A DNA stretch of 64,000 nt from Leifsonia shinshuensis (lineage in GTDB: Bacteria > Actinomycetota > Actinomycetes > Actinomycetales > Microbacteriaceae), in the NCBI RefSeq assembly GCF_022606355.1, contig NZ_JAHHZQ010000006.1:124001-188000 (forward strand), given 5' to 3'. The position numbers and the translations under genes are program-made. Below, in pieces: positions 16,396 to 26,225 of this stretch. Numbering within the stretch: position 1 is the first letter of the stretch; each line of letters begins with the position of its first letter. A model generated the notes under the pieces. The model was not told the DNA's origin. It saw only the letters and a program-made list of their open reading frames with translations, and searched no databases.

Positions 16396-17367
16396 ATGCG
16401 AGTCCTCCGTTGGCTTCCGGGGAGGCTCCTGAGCGCGCTCGTCGTGTTGGTCGGCGCCTCGATCCTGATCTTCGTGGCGATCAGGAGCCTCCCCGGCGAC
16501 TTCAGCCAGATCGTGCTCGGCCCGCTTTCCAGCGACGCGGCGAAGGAGCAGCTCCGGCAGACGCTCGGCCTCGGCAAGAGCCTGCCGGAGCAGTACGCGC
16601 TGTGGCTCGGCAATGCGATGCACGGCGACTTCGGATTGTCGCTCGCCAGCCAGCGGCCCGTCCTGGACGAGATCCTCGCCCGCCTCCCCGTCACGGCCAT
16701 GCTGGCGGCGATCGCGATGATCGTCACGGTGCTCGTCGGCGTCCCGCTCGGCATCTTCGCCGGCACGCACGCATCGACCGGCCGACGGAGTGTAGTCACC
16801 CGGATCGTGTCGACCATCGGCATCAGCCTCCCGGAGTTCGTCGTCGGCTCGATCGTGGTGTTCCTGTTCTCGCGCTTCGACCTCGGCCTGTCCGTCGGCG
16901 GCTTCGTGTCGCCGGCGCAGGAGTTCTGGGCGGGGACTGTCAGCCTGCTGCTGCCGGCGTTGGTGCTCTCCGTGTTCTGCGTCGCCGCCACCGCCCGCAC
17001 GACGCGCGACTCGGTGATGGGCGTGCTGGTGGAGCCGCACATCGCCGCGGCCGTCGCGCGCGGGGAGTCGCCCTGGTTCATCGTGCGGCACCACGTGCTG
17101 CGCAACGCCCTCATCCCCGTTCTGACCCTCACGGCGACGATCACGGCGTACCTCTTGGGCGGAACCGTGATCGTCGAGCAGGTGTTCAACGTGTCCGGTC
17201 TCGGCAGTTACCTCGTGCTCGCGCTGAGTCGCCGCGACTACACCGTGATCCAGGCGTGCGTCCTGCTCGCGACCGCGGTGTTCGTGGTCGCGAGCCTGCT
17301 GGTCGACGTGCTCACCGGCGTCATCGATCCCCGGGTCAGCGTCGCGAAGAAGGGGAGGAGAGCGTGA
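16396..17367 (+). CDS. peptide-type ABC importer permease (DppB-like)
   Basis: The 323-residue protein has six predicted transmembrane helices. It starts with the DppB-type MRVLRWLPGRLLSALVVLVGASILIFVAIRSLPGD and contains a binding-protein-dependent transport loop (EAA-like region around HHVLRNALIPVLTLTATITAYLLGG) that contacts the ATPase. It begins 2 nt after the binding-protein stop and overlaps the next permease by 4 nt. Confidence 0.92.
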   Translation: MRVLRWLPGRLLSALVVLVGASILIFVAIRSLPGDFSQIVLGPLSSDAAKEQLRQTLGLGKSLPEQYALWLGNAMHGDFGLSLASQRPVLDEILARLPVTAMLAAIAMIVTVLVGVPLGIFAGTHASTGRRSVVTRIVSTIGISLPEFVVGSIVVFLFSRFDLGLSVGGFVSPAQEFWAGTVSLLLPALVLSVFCVAATARTTRDSVMGVLVEPHIAAAVARGESPWFIVRHHVLRNALIPVLTLTATITAYLLGGTVIVEQVFNVSGLGSYLVLALSRRDYTVIQACVLLATAVFVVASLLVDVLTGVIDPRVSVAKKGRRA

Positions 17368-18245
17368 CCGCGATCGTCTCGGAGAAGAGGACCGGCAACG
17401 CGCTCGTCCGCGCCTGGCGGTACCTCGCCTCGTTCGACGGCCTGACGAAGACGGCCATGTGGGTGCTGCTCGTCCTCTTCCTCTCCGCGCTGTTCGGCCG
17501 TGTGCTCGGCCTCGGCGGAAGCCCCACCGACATCGTCGGCCGCCGGCTCGCTCCGCCGTCGCTGGAGTTCCCCGCCGGCACCGACAGCCTCGGCCGCTCG
17601 CTGCTGCCGCGCCTGCTCGAGGGGATCACCACCACCCTGCTGCTGTCGGCCGTGGCCGTCGCGCTCACGGCCGTCATCGCCACGTTCTGCGGCATCGTGG
17701 CCGGTTACCGCGGCGGCAAGACGGGCGGCACGATCATGCGCGTGGGGGACATCCTCTACGCCTTCCCGGCGATCGTCCTCGCGATCCTCGTCGCCGCGGT
17801 GGTCGGCCCGGGTATCATCGCCGCCCTCGCCAGCATCGTGCTCGTCACCGTCCCGCTGATGACGAGGATGGTCGGACAGGCGACCCGCCAGGTCGTCGAA
17901 CGCGACTTCATCACCTCGGCCGTGATCAGCGGTGTGACCTCTCGGACGATCATGACGCGGCACGTGCTGCGCAATGTCGCAGGCACGATCGCGGTGCAGG
18001 GCACCTACGCCCTCTCGGTCGCGATCCTGGTGGAGGGCGGGCTCTCGTTCCTCGGCTACGGCGTGCAGCCTCCCGGGTCGTCGCTGGGCCTGCTGGTGCA
18101 GGAGGGCACGGTCTACATGGTGACAGCGCCGTGGCTGATCATCGCCCCCGGGGCCGTGCTCGTCGTCGCGATCCTCGCCATCAACCTCATCGGCGACGCG
18201 CTGCGCGACCGGTTCGACCCGCGGGAAGCGAGGCGACTGACATGA
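17364..18245 (+). CDS. peptide-type ABC importer permease (DppC-like)
   Basis: The 293-residue protein has the DppC layout: a cytoplasmic N-terminus, a first helix, then PAGTDSLGRSLLPRLLEGITTTL and five further helices, with the EAA-like loop around SRTIMTRHVLRNVAGTIAVQ. The GTG start overlaps the upstream stop (GTGA) behind a GGGGAGGAG site. It pairs with the DppB-like protein as the membrane channel, and overlaps the first ATPase gene by 4 nt. Confidence 0.92.
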   Translation: MTAIVSEKRTGNALVRAWRYLASFDGLTKTAMWVLLVLFLSALFGRVLGLGGSPTDIVGRRLAPPSLEFPAGTDSLGRSLLPRLLEGITTTLLLSAVAVALTAVIATFCGIVAGYRGGKTGGTIMRVGDILYAFPAIVLAILVAAVVGPGIIAALASIVLVTVPLMTRMVGQATRQVVERDFITSAVISGVTSRTIMTRHVLRNVAGTIAVQGTYALSVAILVEGGLSFLGYGVQPPGSSLGLLVQEGTVYMVTAPWLIIAPGAVLVVAILAINLIGDALRDRFDPREARRLT

Positions 18246-19086
18246 CCGCCATCCTCGACATCCAGGACGCGACGGTCGAGTACTCGACCCGCGGCACCCT
18301 CGTGCGCGCCCTCGATGGCGCGACCCTGCGGGTCGAACCGGGCGAGACCGTCGGCATCGTCGGCGAGTCTGGCTCGGGCAAGTCCACGCTCGGGCTGCTG
18401 TGCGGCAGGCTCCTCCCGGCGAACGCCACCGTCACCGCGACGCGTGCGCTCGTCGACGGCGCGGAGCTGCTGGGGCTGGACAACGAAGGCATCCGCCGGC
18501 TGCGCAGGGAGTGCCTCGGCTTCATCCCCCAGGACCCGGTGGCCGCCCTCGACCCGACCATGCGGATCGGACGCCAGCTCGCCCTCGCGTTGCGCGGCCT
18601 CCCGACCGACACCGCGTCGCTGGTCGCCCGGCTGGACGGTGTCCGCATCCGTGAGCCCGAGCGGGTGCTGGGGCTCTTCCCGCATCAGATCTCCGGCGGG
18701 ATGGCGCAGCGGGTGGTGATCGCCATGACCATGGCGCGGACGCCGCGGCTGCTCGTCGCCGACGAGCCGACCGCCGCGCTCGACAGCAACGTGCGCTCCG
18801 AGGTGGCGAAGCTGATCTTCGGGCTCGCGACGGAGGCCGGCGCCACCGTGCTCTGGCTCAGCCACGACCTCCGCTCGGTCGGGCGGTGGTGCGACCGCGT
18901 CGTCGTCATGTACGGCGGGAAGGTCGTCGAGGACGGTCCTGCCCAGCAGGTGCTGGAGCACCCGCAGCACCCCTACACCGTCTCCCTCGCGGCCGCGGAC
19001 CCCGCCAGGGCGACGCCAGGTGAGCGGATCCGGACTGGTTCGTTCGGTGTCGCGGAGGTCGCGGCCCTCACGAGAGCGGAGAAGCG

Positions 19087-19090
<4 letters not shown>
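18242..19090 (+). CDS. peptide-type ABC importer ATPase (DppD-like)
   Basis: The 282-residue ATPase has Walker A GESGSGKST, a Q-loop FIPQDP, signature ISGGMAQR, Walker B LLVADEPTAALD and a switch-His motif LWLSHD. The C-terminal HPYTVSL segment is typical of oligopeptide/dipeptide ATPases. It energises transport with the DppF-like partner encoded next. Start and stop overlap neighbouring genes by 4 nt on both sides. Confidence 0.92.
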
Positions 19091-19838
<748 letters not shown>

Positions 19839-19842
<4 letters not shown>

Positions 19843-20888
19843 CAACTGGAGACTCCGTGACATCCGTCACCACCGATCACCGACTCACTGGCGTCCCGGT
19901 GTGGGGCGACCGGATCGCCAACCGCGATCTCGACCTCGTCCCGCGCACCGCGACGACCGCAGATCGCGTCGAATACGACTTCCCGGGTGTGGAGGTCGGC
20001 GTCGCCGAGTACGCGGAGGGCCCGACCGGCACGACCGTGCTCCACATCCCCGCCGGGGCCCGTCTGGCGATCGACGCCCGCGGCGGCGCCATCGGCCTGA
20101 GCAGCGGATTCGAGTACTTCGCGCACGCGATCTGCCTGACCGGCGGCTCGGTGTACGGCCTGTCGGCGGGTTCGGGAGTCGCCGACGAGCTCCGGGCGCG
20201 CGGCGGCAACCGGGGCGCGGTCGACGACCTGAAGCTGGTCTCGACCGCGGTCATCTACGACTTCTCCGCCAGGGACAACGCGATCTACCCAGACGCGGCG
20301 CTCGGCAGGGCCGCGATCCGCGCGGCCCAGCACGGAAGCGTGCCTGTCGGCCGGGTCGGCGCCGGGGCGAGCGCGAGCGCGGGCAAGGTCTCGTACGCAC
20401 GCACGGAGCTCACCGGCCAGGGCGCCGCGTTCGGTCGGGTCGGCCGTGCGCGCGTGCTCGTGGTCACCGTGGTCAACCCGGTCGGCGTCATCGTCGACAG
20501 GGACGGCGAGGTGGTCAGGGGCAACTACGACGCCACCACCGGGCGCCGCGGTCGCCTCGAGCCCGACTACCTCGCTGCGCTGGAGCGCGGGCAGCGACCG
20601 ACGGCCGAACGCGGCAACACCACGATCACCGCCGTGGTGACCAACGTGCGCTTGAGCGACAGGGAGCTGATCCACTTCGGCAGGCAGGTGCACTCCTCGA
20701 TGAACCGCGCCATCCAGCCGTTCCACACAGCGCTCGACGGCGACACGCTGTTCGCCCTGACCACCGACGAGATCGATCTCGATGCGCGCGACGGCGCCGA
20801 CAGCGCCGACGATCCCATCACCGCCATCGCCCTCGGCGCGCTCGCCTCGGAGCTCGCCTGGGACGCGGTGCTGCGAGCGGCGCGATGA
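19839..20888 (+). CDS. P1-family (DmpA/BapA-like) aminopeptidase, first paralogue
   Basis: The 349-residue protein belongs to the P1 (formerly S58) N-terminal-nucleophile family: VYGLSAGSGV, VGRVGAGASASAGK, VVTVVNPVGVIVD and GNTTITAVVTN. By analogy with BapA, the precursor cleaves itself between Asn260 and Thr261, making Thr261 the nucleophile of the smaller subunit. Family members remove N-terminal D- or beta-amino acids from amides and peptides. There is no signal peptide, so it acts on imported substrate. The GTG at 19839 overlaps the upstream stop; a GTG at 19857 is an alternative. Confidence 0.88.
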
Positions 20889-20902
20889 GCGGGGAGACGA
20901 CC

Positions 20903-21964
20903 ATGACCAGCACCGAACGGAAGACGATGCCCCTCTACGACGACAGCCTCCCGCACCGGCTCACCCCTCCGCCGTTCTGGGGCGACCGGATCGGCAACGA
21001 CGACGTCGAGCTCGTCCCGACCCACGGCGCCGGCCGTGCGGAGGTCGCCTTCGACTTCCCCGGCGTCGCGGTGGGCACCGCCGAATACCTCGACGGGCCG
21101 ACCGGCGCGACCGTGATCTCGGTTCCGTCCGGCGCGCGCACCTCCGTGGACGCCCGCGGAGGAGCCATCGGAATCATCGGGCGGTACGAGGAGCTGAACC
21201 ACGCGATCTGCTTCGCCGGCGGCTCGTCGTACGGCCTGGCTGCGGCGACCGGCGTCGACGAGGAGCTGCTCGCCCGCACCGGCAACCGGGTGGGCTGGCA
21301 GGATCTGCGATCCGCCTCGGGCGCCGTCATCTACGACCTGGCCGCTCGCGACACGGGCATCGTGCCGGACGCCGCACTCGGCAGGGCCGCCCTGCTCGCC
21401 GCACGGAAGGATGCCATCCCGGTCGGCCGGGTGGGAGCCGGCATCGCCGCATCCGCGGGCAAGATCGATCTCTCGCGCTGCGAGTTCACCGGTCAGGGCG
21501 CCGCGTTCCGGCGGATCGGCCCGGTGCGCATCCTCGTCGTCACGGTCGTCAACCCGGTCGGCGTGATCGTCGACCGCGACGGTACAGTCATCCGCGGAAA
21601 CTACGATCGCGAGACCGGCGAACGGCGGCTCCCCGTCGCAGACTACGAGGCCGCACTGCTCGCGGGCGAGTCGCCGACCACTTCACCCGGCAACACCACC
21701 GTGACGGCGGTGATCACCAACGTGAAGCTCGACGACAAGGAGCTGCGCCTGTTCGGCCGCCAGGTGCACAGCTCGATGAACCGGGCGATCCAGCCGTTCC
21801 ACACGAACCACGACGGCGACACCCTTTTCGCGTTGACCACCGACGAGGTGGCCCTGCCGCCGGCCGGAAGCACCCGGCTCGGCGAGCAGGCGGTCAACTC
21901 GATCGCGCTCGGCGCCATCGCCTCCGAGCTCGCGTGGGATGCCGTCCTCACCAGCGCGCGCTGA
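20903..21964 (+). CDS. P1-family (DmpA/BapA-like) aminopeptidase, second paralogue
   Basis: The 353-residue protein is a close paralogue of the previous one, sharing FWGDRIGN, the VGRVGAG core, PGNTTVTAVITN with a predicted cleavage between Asn264 and Thr265, and an almost identical FGRQVHSSMNRAIQPFHT block. The start at ATG 20903 has GGGGAG 6 nt upstream; ATG 20885, which overlaps the previous stop, is possible but lacks a good site. Side-by-side retention suggests different substrate ranges or a mixed oligomer. It is cytoplasmic. Confidence 0.88.
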   Translation: MTSTERKTMPLYDDSLPHRLTPPPFWGDRIGNDDVELVPTHGAGRAEVAFDFPGVAVGTAEYLDGPTGATVISVPSGARTSVDARGGAIGIIGRYEELNHAICFAGGSSYGLAAATGVDEELLARTGNRVGWQDLRSASGAVIYDLAARDTGIVPDAALGRAALLAARKDAIPVGRVGAGIAASAGKIDLSRCEFTGQGAAFRRIGPVRILVVTVVNPVGVIVDRDGTVIRGNYDRETGERRLPVADYEAALLAGESPTTSPGNTTVTAVITNVKLDDKELRLFGRQVHSSMNRAIQPFHTNHDGDTLFALTTDEVALPPAGSTRLGEQAVNSIALGAIASELAWDAVLTSAR

Positions 21965-22016
21965 TCCCTCGCCCGACCGACCCGACCTACCACTAGACCC
22001 CAGAGAGGGACAACGC

Positions 22017-23090
22017 ATGACCGTCCGCCGCTTCGAGACGACCCAGACCGACCCGTTCCTGCGCGGGGAGGAACTCGGTCGCGCCTTCGCCGACGGGATC
22101 GCCGCCAACCTCGCGGGCTACACCGAGCTGTTCGACGTGGTCGGTGTCGCGGCCGAGGACCTGCAGCCGCTGGGGCTGACGGCGATCGAGCGGATCGAGG
22201 CGTGGCGACCCGCGCTCGCCGACGAGCTTCGCGGGCTCGCGGCCGGGTCGGGGCGGGAGGAGTGGGAGCTTGGGATGCTCAACGCCCGCACCGAGATCCT
22301 CGCGACCGTCGGCGCGATCGGAGAGGGCGAGTGCTCGACCTCGGTCTACCTGCCGGGAGCCGGCGTTCCCCGCACCGTGCAGACCTGGGACTGGCACGAT
22401 GTCTCCAACGACGACACGCTGGTCGTCCGCTCCCGGACGGCCGCGGGCCGGGTGGTCCGCTACTTCACCGAGTTCGGCATCCTCGGCAAGATCGGTGTGA
22501 ACAGCGACGGCGTCGGAGTGCACTTCAACATCCTCAATCACGCGGCGGACGGCGACGGCATCGGCGTGCCGGTGCACGCCGTCGCCCGCGGGGTGCTGGA
22601 CGGAGCGGGAACGCTGGAGGAAGCGGTCGAGATCGCGCTGTCCGCCGACGTCACCGCCTCGACGGTCCTGACGATCGTCTCCACCTCGACTGCGGGTCCG
22701 CAGGCGGTCAGCGTCGAGCTCAGCCCGGGCGGCCACGCCACCGTGCTGCCGTCCGACGACGGGATCCTCCTGCACACCAACCACTTCCTCGACCCGCGGC
22801 TCGCGACCGGCGAGCTCGTCCCCGACACGTCGAGCAGCTACCGTCGGCTCGACCGTCTGCGCGAGCGGCAGACGTCGCTGTCGTCGACCGATCCGCTGCA
22901 GCGGGTGGCCGGTATGCTCATCCACGAGGCGGACGGCGCGCCGGTGTGCTGTCACCCCGACTCCCACCTCGCCTTCGAGCACCGCTGGCAGACTCTGCTG
23001 ACCGTCTCGCTCGACCTGGAGCAGACGCGACTCCAGTTCCACGAAGGCGGCCCGTGCACTGCGACACGGGAATCCTGGCAGGTCTTCTGA
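22017..23090 (+). CDS. C45-family Ntn hydrolase (isopenicillin-N acyltransferase-like)
   Basis: The 357-residue protein matches the C45 layout. A helical N-terminal part with WELGMLNARTEI leads to GEGECSTSVYL, where cleavage before Cys106 would expose the nucleophile, much as Gly102-Cys103 in Penicillium acyltransferase. TWDWHD, IGVNSDGVGVHFN and a SSYRRLDRL segment follow. Bacterial members hydrolyse or transfer acyl groups on amines. There is no export signal. The ATG at 22017 follows GAGAGGGA. Its place after the two P1 peptidases suggests it removes an N-acyl group or opens a second amide bond of the same substrate. Confidence 0.85.
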   Translation: MTVRRFETTQTDPFLRGEELGRAFADGIAANLAGYTELFDVVGVAAEDLQPLGLTAIERIEAWRPALADELRGLAAGSGREEWELGMLNARTEILATVGAIGEGECSTSVYLPGAGVPRTVQTWDWHDVSNDDTLVVRSRTAAGRVVRYFTEFGILGKIGVNSDGVGVHFNILNHAADGDGIGVPVHAVARGVLDGAGTLEEAVEIALSADVTASTVLTIVSTSTAGPQAVSVELSPGGHATVLPSDDGILLHTNHFLDPRLATGELVPDTSSSYRRLDRLRERQTSLSSTDPLQRVAGMLIHEADGAPVCCHPDSHLAFEHRWQTLLTVSLDLEQTRLQFHEGGPCTATRESWQVF

Positions 23091-23103
23091 GGGGGAGAGG
23101 AGC

Positions 23104-24120
23104 ATGGTGCAGAAAGCCCCGACGCACGCACCGGTGACGATCGTCGACGTCGCCAGGGAGGCCGGCGTCTCCAAGACAACGGCCTCCGACGCGTTGAGCG
23201 AACGCGGCCGGGTCTCGCCGGCGACCCGCGATGCCGTCCTGGCCGCCGCAGAGCGCCTCGGATACTCGATCAACCGCTCGGCGCGCTCTCTGCGCACCGC
23301 GACCACCGGCGCGATCGGCCTGTACATCCCGCAAGTGCTGGTGCGGAGCGAGCACTACCTGTCGTTCGTGTACGGGGTGGTCAACGAGGCGGCGGCGTTC
23401 GACTACGACGTGACGCTCATCGTGGCGGCCGCGGATGCCCGCCCCGCGTACAGCCCGCACGTCGACGGCATCGTCCTCATCGACCCGGTCGTCGAGGACC
23501 CGATGATCGCTCGACTGCTCGCCACCGGGCTCCCCGTTGTGTCGTCGGAGCGCCTGCCGGGCGGACGACAGCCGGCCGGTGTCGTCTGGTCGAACCACGC
23601 AATGTACACGACCCTGCTGCTCGAGCACCTCAACTCCCGGGGGGCGCGCCACCCTGCGCTGATCGCCTCGACCACCAACTCCGACTGGTCCAACGCCGTG
23701 CAGAACGCCTATCTGGACTGGTGCCGGACGATCGGCGTCGAACCCCGCCTCGAGGTCGCTCCGTTCGGAGCCGACCCGGCGACGCTGCAGAGTGCGGCGC
23801 GGGCGCTCCTCGCGCAGGCGCCGGACACCGACGCGCTCATCGGCGCCGGCGACGGTGTGGCCACCGCGATGTCGCATGCGCTCTCGGCGGACGGCAGGAA
23901 GATCGGCAGCGACATCCTCCTCGCCTCCTGCGTAGACAGCAGCGAGCTGCGTGCCGCCCACCCGCCGATCACCGCCATCGACACCAAGGGCGGCGAGGCG
24001 GGCCAGGCGTGCGCACGTCTGCTGTTCGACCTCCTGCAGGGCAGGATCGAGCCGGGCACGGCGCAGGAGCTCCCGCTCAGCCTGAACCTGCGGGAGTCGA
24101 CCGTGGGGAACCGGGGGTAG
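23104..24120 (+). CDS. LacI-family transcriptional regulator of the importer-peptidase regulon
   Basis: The 338-residue protein has an N-terminal LacI helix-turn-helix (VTIVDVAREAGVSKTTASDALSERGRVSPATRDAVLAAAERLGYSIN is split here as residues 11-57), a hinge helix with SARSLRT, and a periplasmic-binding-protein-like effector domain. It is the last gene of the operon, 13 nt after the C45 gene, with GAGAGGAG ahead of the ATG. The CG-centred palindromes at 14489-14508 and 14660-14679 are the obvious operator candidates, giving negative feedback on both divergent operons. The inducer is unknown. Confidence 0.9.
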   Translation: MVQKAPTHAPVTIVDVAREAGVSKTTASDALSERGRVSPATRDAVLAAAERLGYSINRSARSLRTATTGAIGLYIPQVLVRSEHYLSFVYGVVNEAAAFDYDVTLIVAAADARPAYSPHVDGIVLIDPVVEDPMIARLLATGLPVVSSERLPGGRQPAGVVWSNHAMYTTLLLEHLNSRGARHPALIASTTNSDWSNAVQNAYLDWCRTIGVEPRLEVAPFGADPATLQSAARALLAQAPDTDALIGAGDGVATAMSHALSADGRKIGSDILLASCVDSSELRAAHPPITAIDTKGGEAGQACARLLFDLLQGRIEPGTAQELPLSLNLRESTVGNRG

Positions 24121-24135
24121 TCGGACGCTCCCTCG

Positions 24136-25770
24136 CTACTTCAGCGTCATCGTCTCCAGCGACAGGTAGGTCTTCGCCGCCCAGGAGGCCGGGTCGTCCG
24201 CGAAGTGCTGGCGGAGCGCGCCGCCCCGCAGCGCGTTGTCGATCGACATCATGATCATCGACTGGTCCAGCACCAGCCGGCGATGCCCGATGGAACCGGT
24301 GACGGGGTTCACGGCGTCGAAGAAGCCGCCGTCGGAGCTGTAGACACCCGGGTACAGCGTCCGCAGCTTCGTGATGTTCGCGTACGAGTCCTGCGGCAGC
24401 ACGCCGAGGGTGGTGAAGGAGGCGTGCGGGGTGACCACGTCCTCCGCCGAGCATGTCGGGCACTGGGCCAGCGCCTGGCCGGTCGGGAACTTCCGGCCGG
24501 CGGCGCCGTAGACGCCGTATCCGCCCGTGTCGTCCGCCGTGCTGGAGGGCGACATGCCCCACACCGGGTAGCCGAGCGTCTGCGTCGCGTACTTCTCCTG
24601 CACCTGCGCGGTGCGCACGTCGGCCAGCCCGAAGCCGTTCGGTCCCCAGGTGGTCTCCGGCACGATCTCGTTGGCGAGGGTCGCCTCGAACATGCCGCCG
24701 CCCCAGGTGGGGAGGAAAGTCAGGCTCGTGCCGGGGTAGGTGTAGTGGCCTTCCCAGACGTTGAACACCTTTCCGCTCTGCGGGTCGGTGTACTTCTGCC
24801 AGTCGCCGGCGACCGGCCACTGCCCCTGCCACGAGAAGTCGGGGTCGGTGCTGCACTGCTGCGGCGGGAGGGTGCGCCAGGTGCGCCACCAGACGTCGCC
24901 GGGCATCTGGCGGAGGCCCATGCCGATGTACATCGCGATGCGCGGGTCGCTGTAGAGGGCGCCGTTGTGGTAGCCGGCCGGCCCCTGGCCGGCGTAGTAG
25001 CCGCCGTACATCTGGCCGGTGGGCTGGTTGCCCGGGATGTCCGGGTTCGTGTTGCAGGCGGTCTGGGCCCGGCCGTCGTAGAAGATCGAGAAGTCCATCG
25101 GCGCGATCAGGGCGTCGATCTGCTTCCGCAGCTCGGGCAGCGCCTGGCGGGCGACCAGCAGGCCGGACGCGTACCAGCCGTTGTCGACGGCCGAGAGGAA
25201 CGAGCAGTTGTCCTGCTTCGGGGTCGTCTCCGTGGCGCAGTCGGCGGCACCCGGGTTCAGGATGGTGTGACCGGTGCCGGTGTCGTACCACTGGAACAGG
25301 AAGCCGTGCGAGGAGCGCAGCGCGGCGACCCCGGTCAGCGTCGAGGAGATCAGCGCCCGCTCCTCCGGCCGCTTGATGATCCCCAGGTCGCCGGCCGACA
25401 CCACGGCCTCCAGGTACACACCGATGTTCGCCGCCGAGGTGTATGCCCCTCTGGTCGTGCCCGGCCCGAGGTTGTCGAGCGGCAGGTGGGTCGTCGGGTC
25501 CACGTCCTGCCGGTAGAAGTTCCAGGTGTCCCTGGCGACCTGCAGGAGGTCGGCCTTCTGGGCGGCGGTGAGCGGCGGCTGCGCGCTCATGCCCTGCATG
25601 CCGGGGGTGCCGTGTGCGCCGGGCGCGCCGGGCGCGACGGGCGCGGGAGCAGGCGAGGCGGAGGCGGCCTGGGCGGTGGCGAGAGAGCCGGCTACGAGGC
25701 CGAGTGCGACGGACAGTCGCAGGATCACGGTCGCCCGGCGGGCGCGCCGGGCGGGGCGGGGTCTGGTCAT
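24136..25770 (-). CDS. secreted glucoamylase-like (DUF3131/GH144-type) protein
   Basis: The 544-residue protein has a Sec-type signal peptide (Arg-rich start, hydrophobic core, AQAASA at about residues 33-38). An (alpha/alpha)6-barrel-like chain follows, with DTWNFYRQDVDP, GAYTSAANIGVYLEAVVSAGDLG, FLPTWGGGMFEA, TWGPNGFG and GVYGAAGR. These are typical of the DUF3131/'glycoamylase' family that includes beta-1,2-glucanases (GH144/GH162). It probably cleaves extracellular glucan; the exact linkage cannot be read from sequence. The ATG follows GGAGA. It is convergent with the LacI gene and monocistronic, with palindromes in its upstream region. Confidence 0.75.
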   Translation of the reverse strand: MTRPRPARRARRATVILRLSVALGLVAGSLATAQAASASPAPAPVAPGAPGAHGTPGMQGMSAQPPLTAAQKADLLQVARDTWNFYRQDVDPTTHLPLDNLGPGTTRGAYTSAANIGVYLEAVVSAGDLGIIKRPEERALISSTLTGVAALRSSHGFLFQWYDTGTGHTILNPGAADCATETTPKQDNCSFLSAVDNGWYASGLLVARQALPELRKQIDALIAPMDFSIFYDGRAQTACNTNPDIPGNQPTGQMYGGYYAGQGPAGYHNGALYSDPRIAMYIGMGLRQMPGDVWWRTWRTLPPQQCSTDPDFSWQGQWPVAGDWQKYTDPQSGKVFNVWEGHYTYPGTSLTFLPTWGGGMFEATLANEIVPETTWGPNGFGLADVRTAQVQEKYATQTLGYPVWGMSPSSTADDTGGYGVYGAAGRKFPTGQALAQCPTCSAEDVVTPHASFTTLGVLPQDSYANITKLRTLYPGVYSSDGGFFDAVNPVTGSIGHRRLVLDQSMIMMSIDNALRGGALRQHFADDPASWAAKTYLSLETMTLK

Positions 25771-25813
25771 GGACGGTCTCCGTTTCGTGTCGTCGTTGAT
25801 CACTCCGCGGACC

Positions 25814-25839
25814 GTATGCGCATACATTCGATTGCGCAA
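25814..25839. promoter_or_regulatory. CG-centred palindromes upstream of the glucanase-like gene
   Basis: GTATGCGCATAC (25814-25825) is a perfect 12-bp palindrome, and TTGCGCAA (25832-25839) follows 6 nt later. They lie 44-69 nt upstream of the secreted glucanase-like gene and differ from the operators of the neighbouring LacI regulon, so a distant LacI-type regulator is likely. Confidence 0.4.
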
Positions 25840-25952
25840 GTCCCACATCATGCCCACATCATCGGCCGACTCCTTGTCGACGCACCTCTCAGAAGGGGCA
25901 CGCGACGCCAGGACGCGAACCACACTCGTCCGTGCCCGCTGAAAGGAATGCC

Positions 25953-26102
25953 GTGCCCACGATCGCCGCACCGACCGTCGCCGAGCATCGCCTGCGGCAG
26001 CGCGAGAGTCTGATCGACGCGGCGACCGAGCTCCCCATCGCCGACGGCGTCTAGTCGCTCCCGCGGCGGTCGGAGCGGCGGCCGGCTTGGCCAAGCAGCA
26101 CC
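25953..26102 (+). pseudogene. TetR-family regulator remnant (N-terminal part)
   Basis: A GTG with a good GAAAGGAA site opens a frame encoding VPTIAAPTVAEHRLRQRESL and then IDAATELPIADGV, the start of a TetR helix-turn-helix domain, but a stop comes after 33 residues. In another frame directly after it, VAPAAVGAAAGLAK continues the expected helix-turn-helix, and then the similarity ends. A small deletion or frameshift followed by decay explains this. No intact regulator remains. Confidence 0.6.
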
Positions 26103-26225
26103 TGTGGCCACCGCCCAGGCGGTGCAGGCATCCAATGACACCGAGTTCTCTGCGACCGACGGACGACGTGACCGGATGCTCGCTCGAGCACGCCAGGCGC
26201 TGGGATTGTTCGACCTGTGGAAGAG

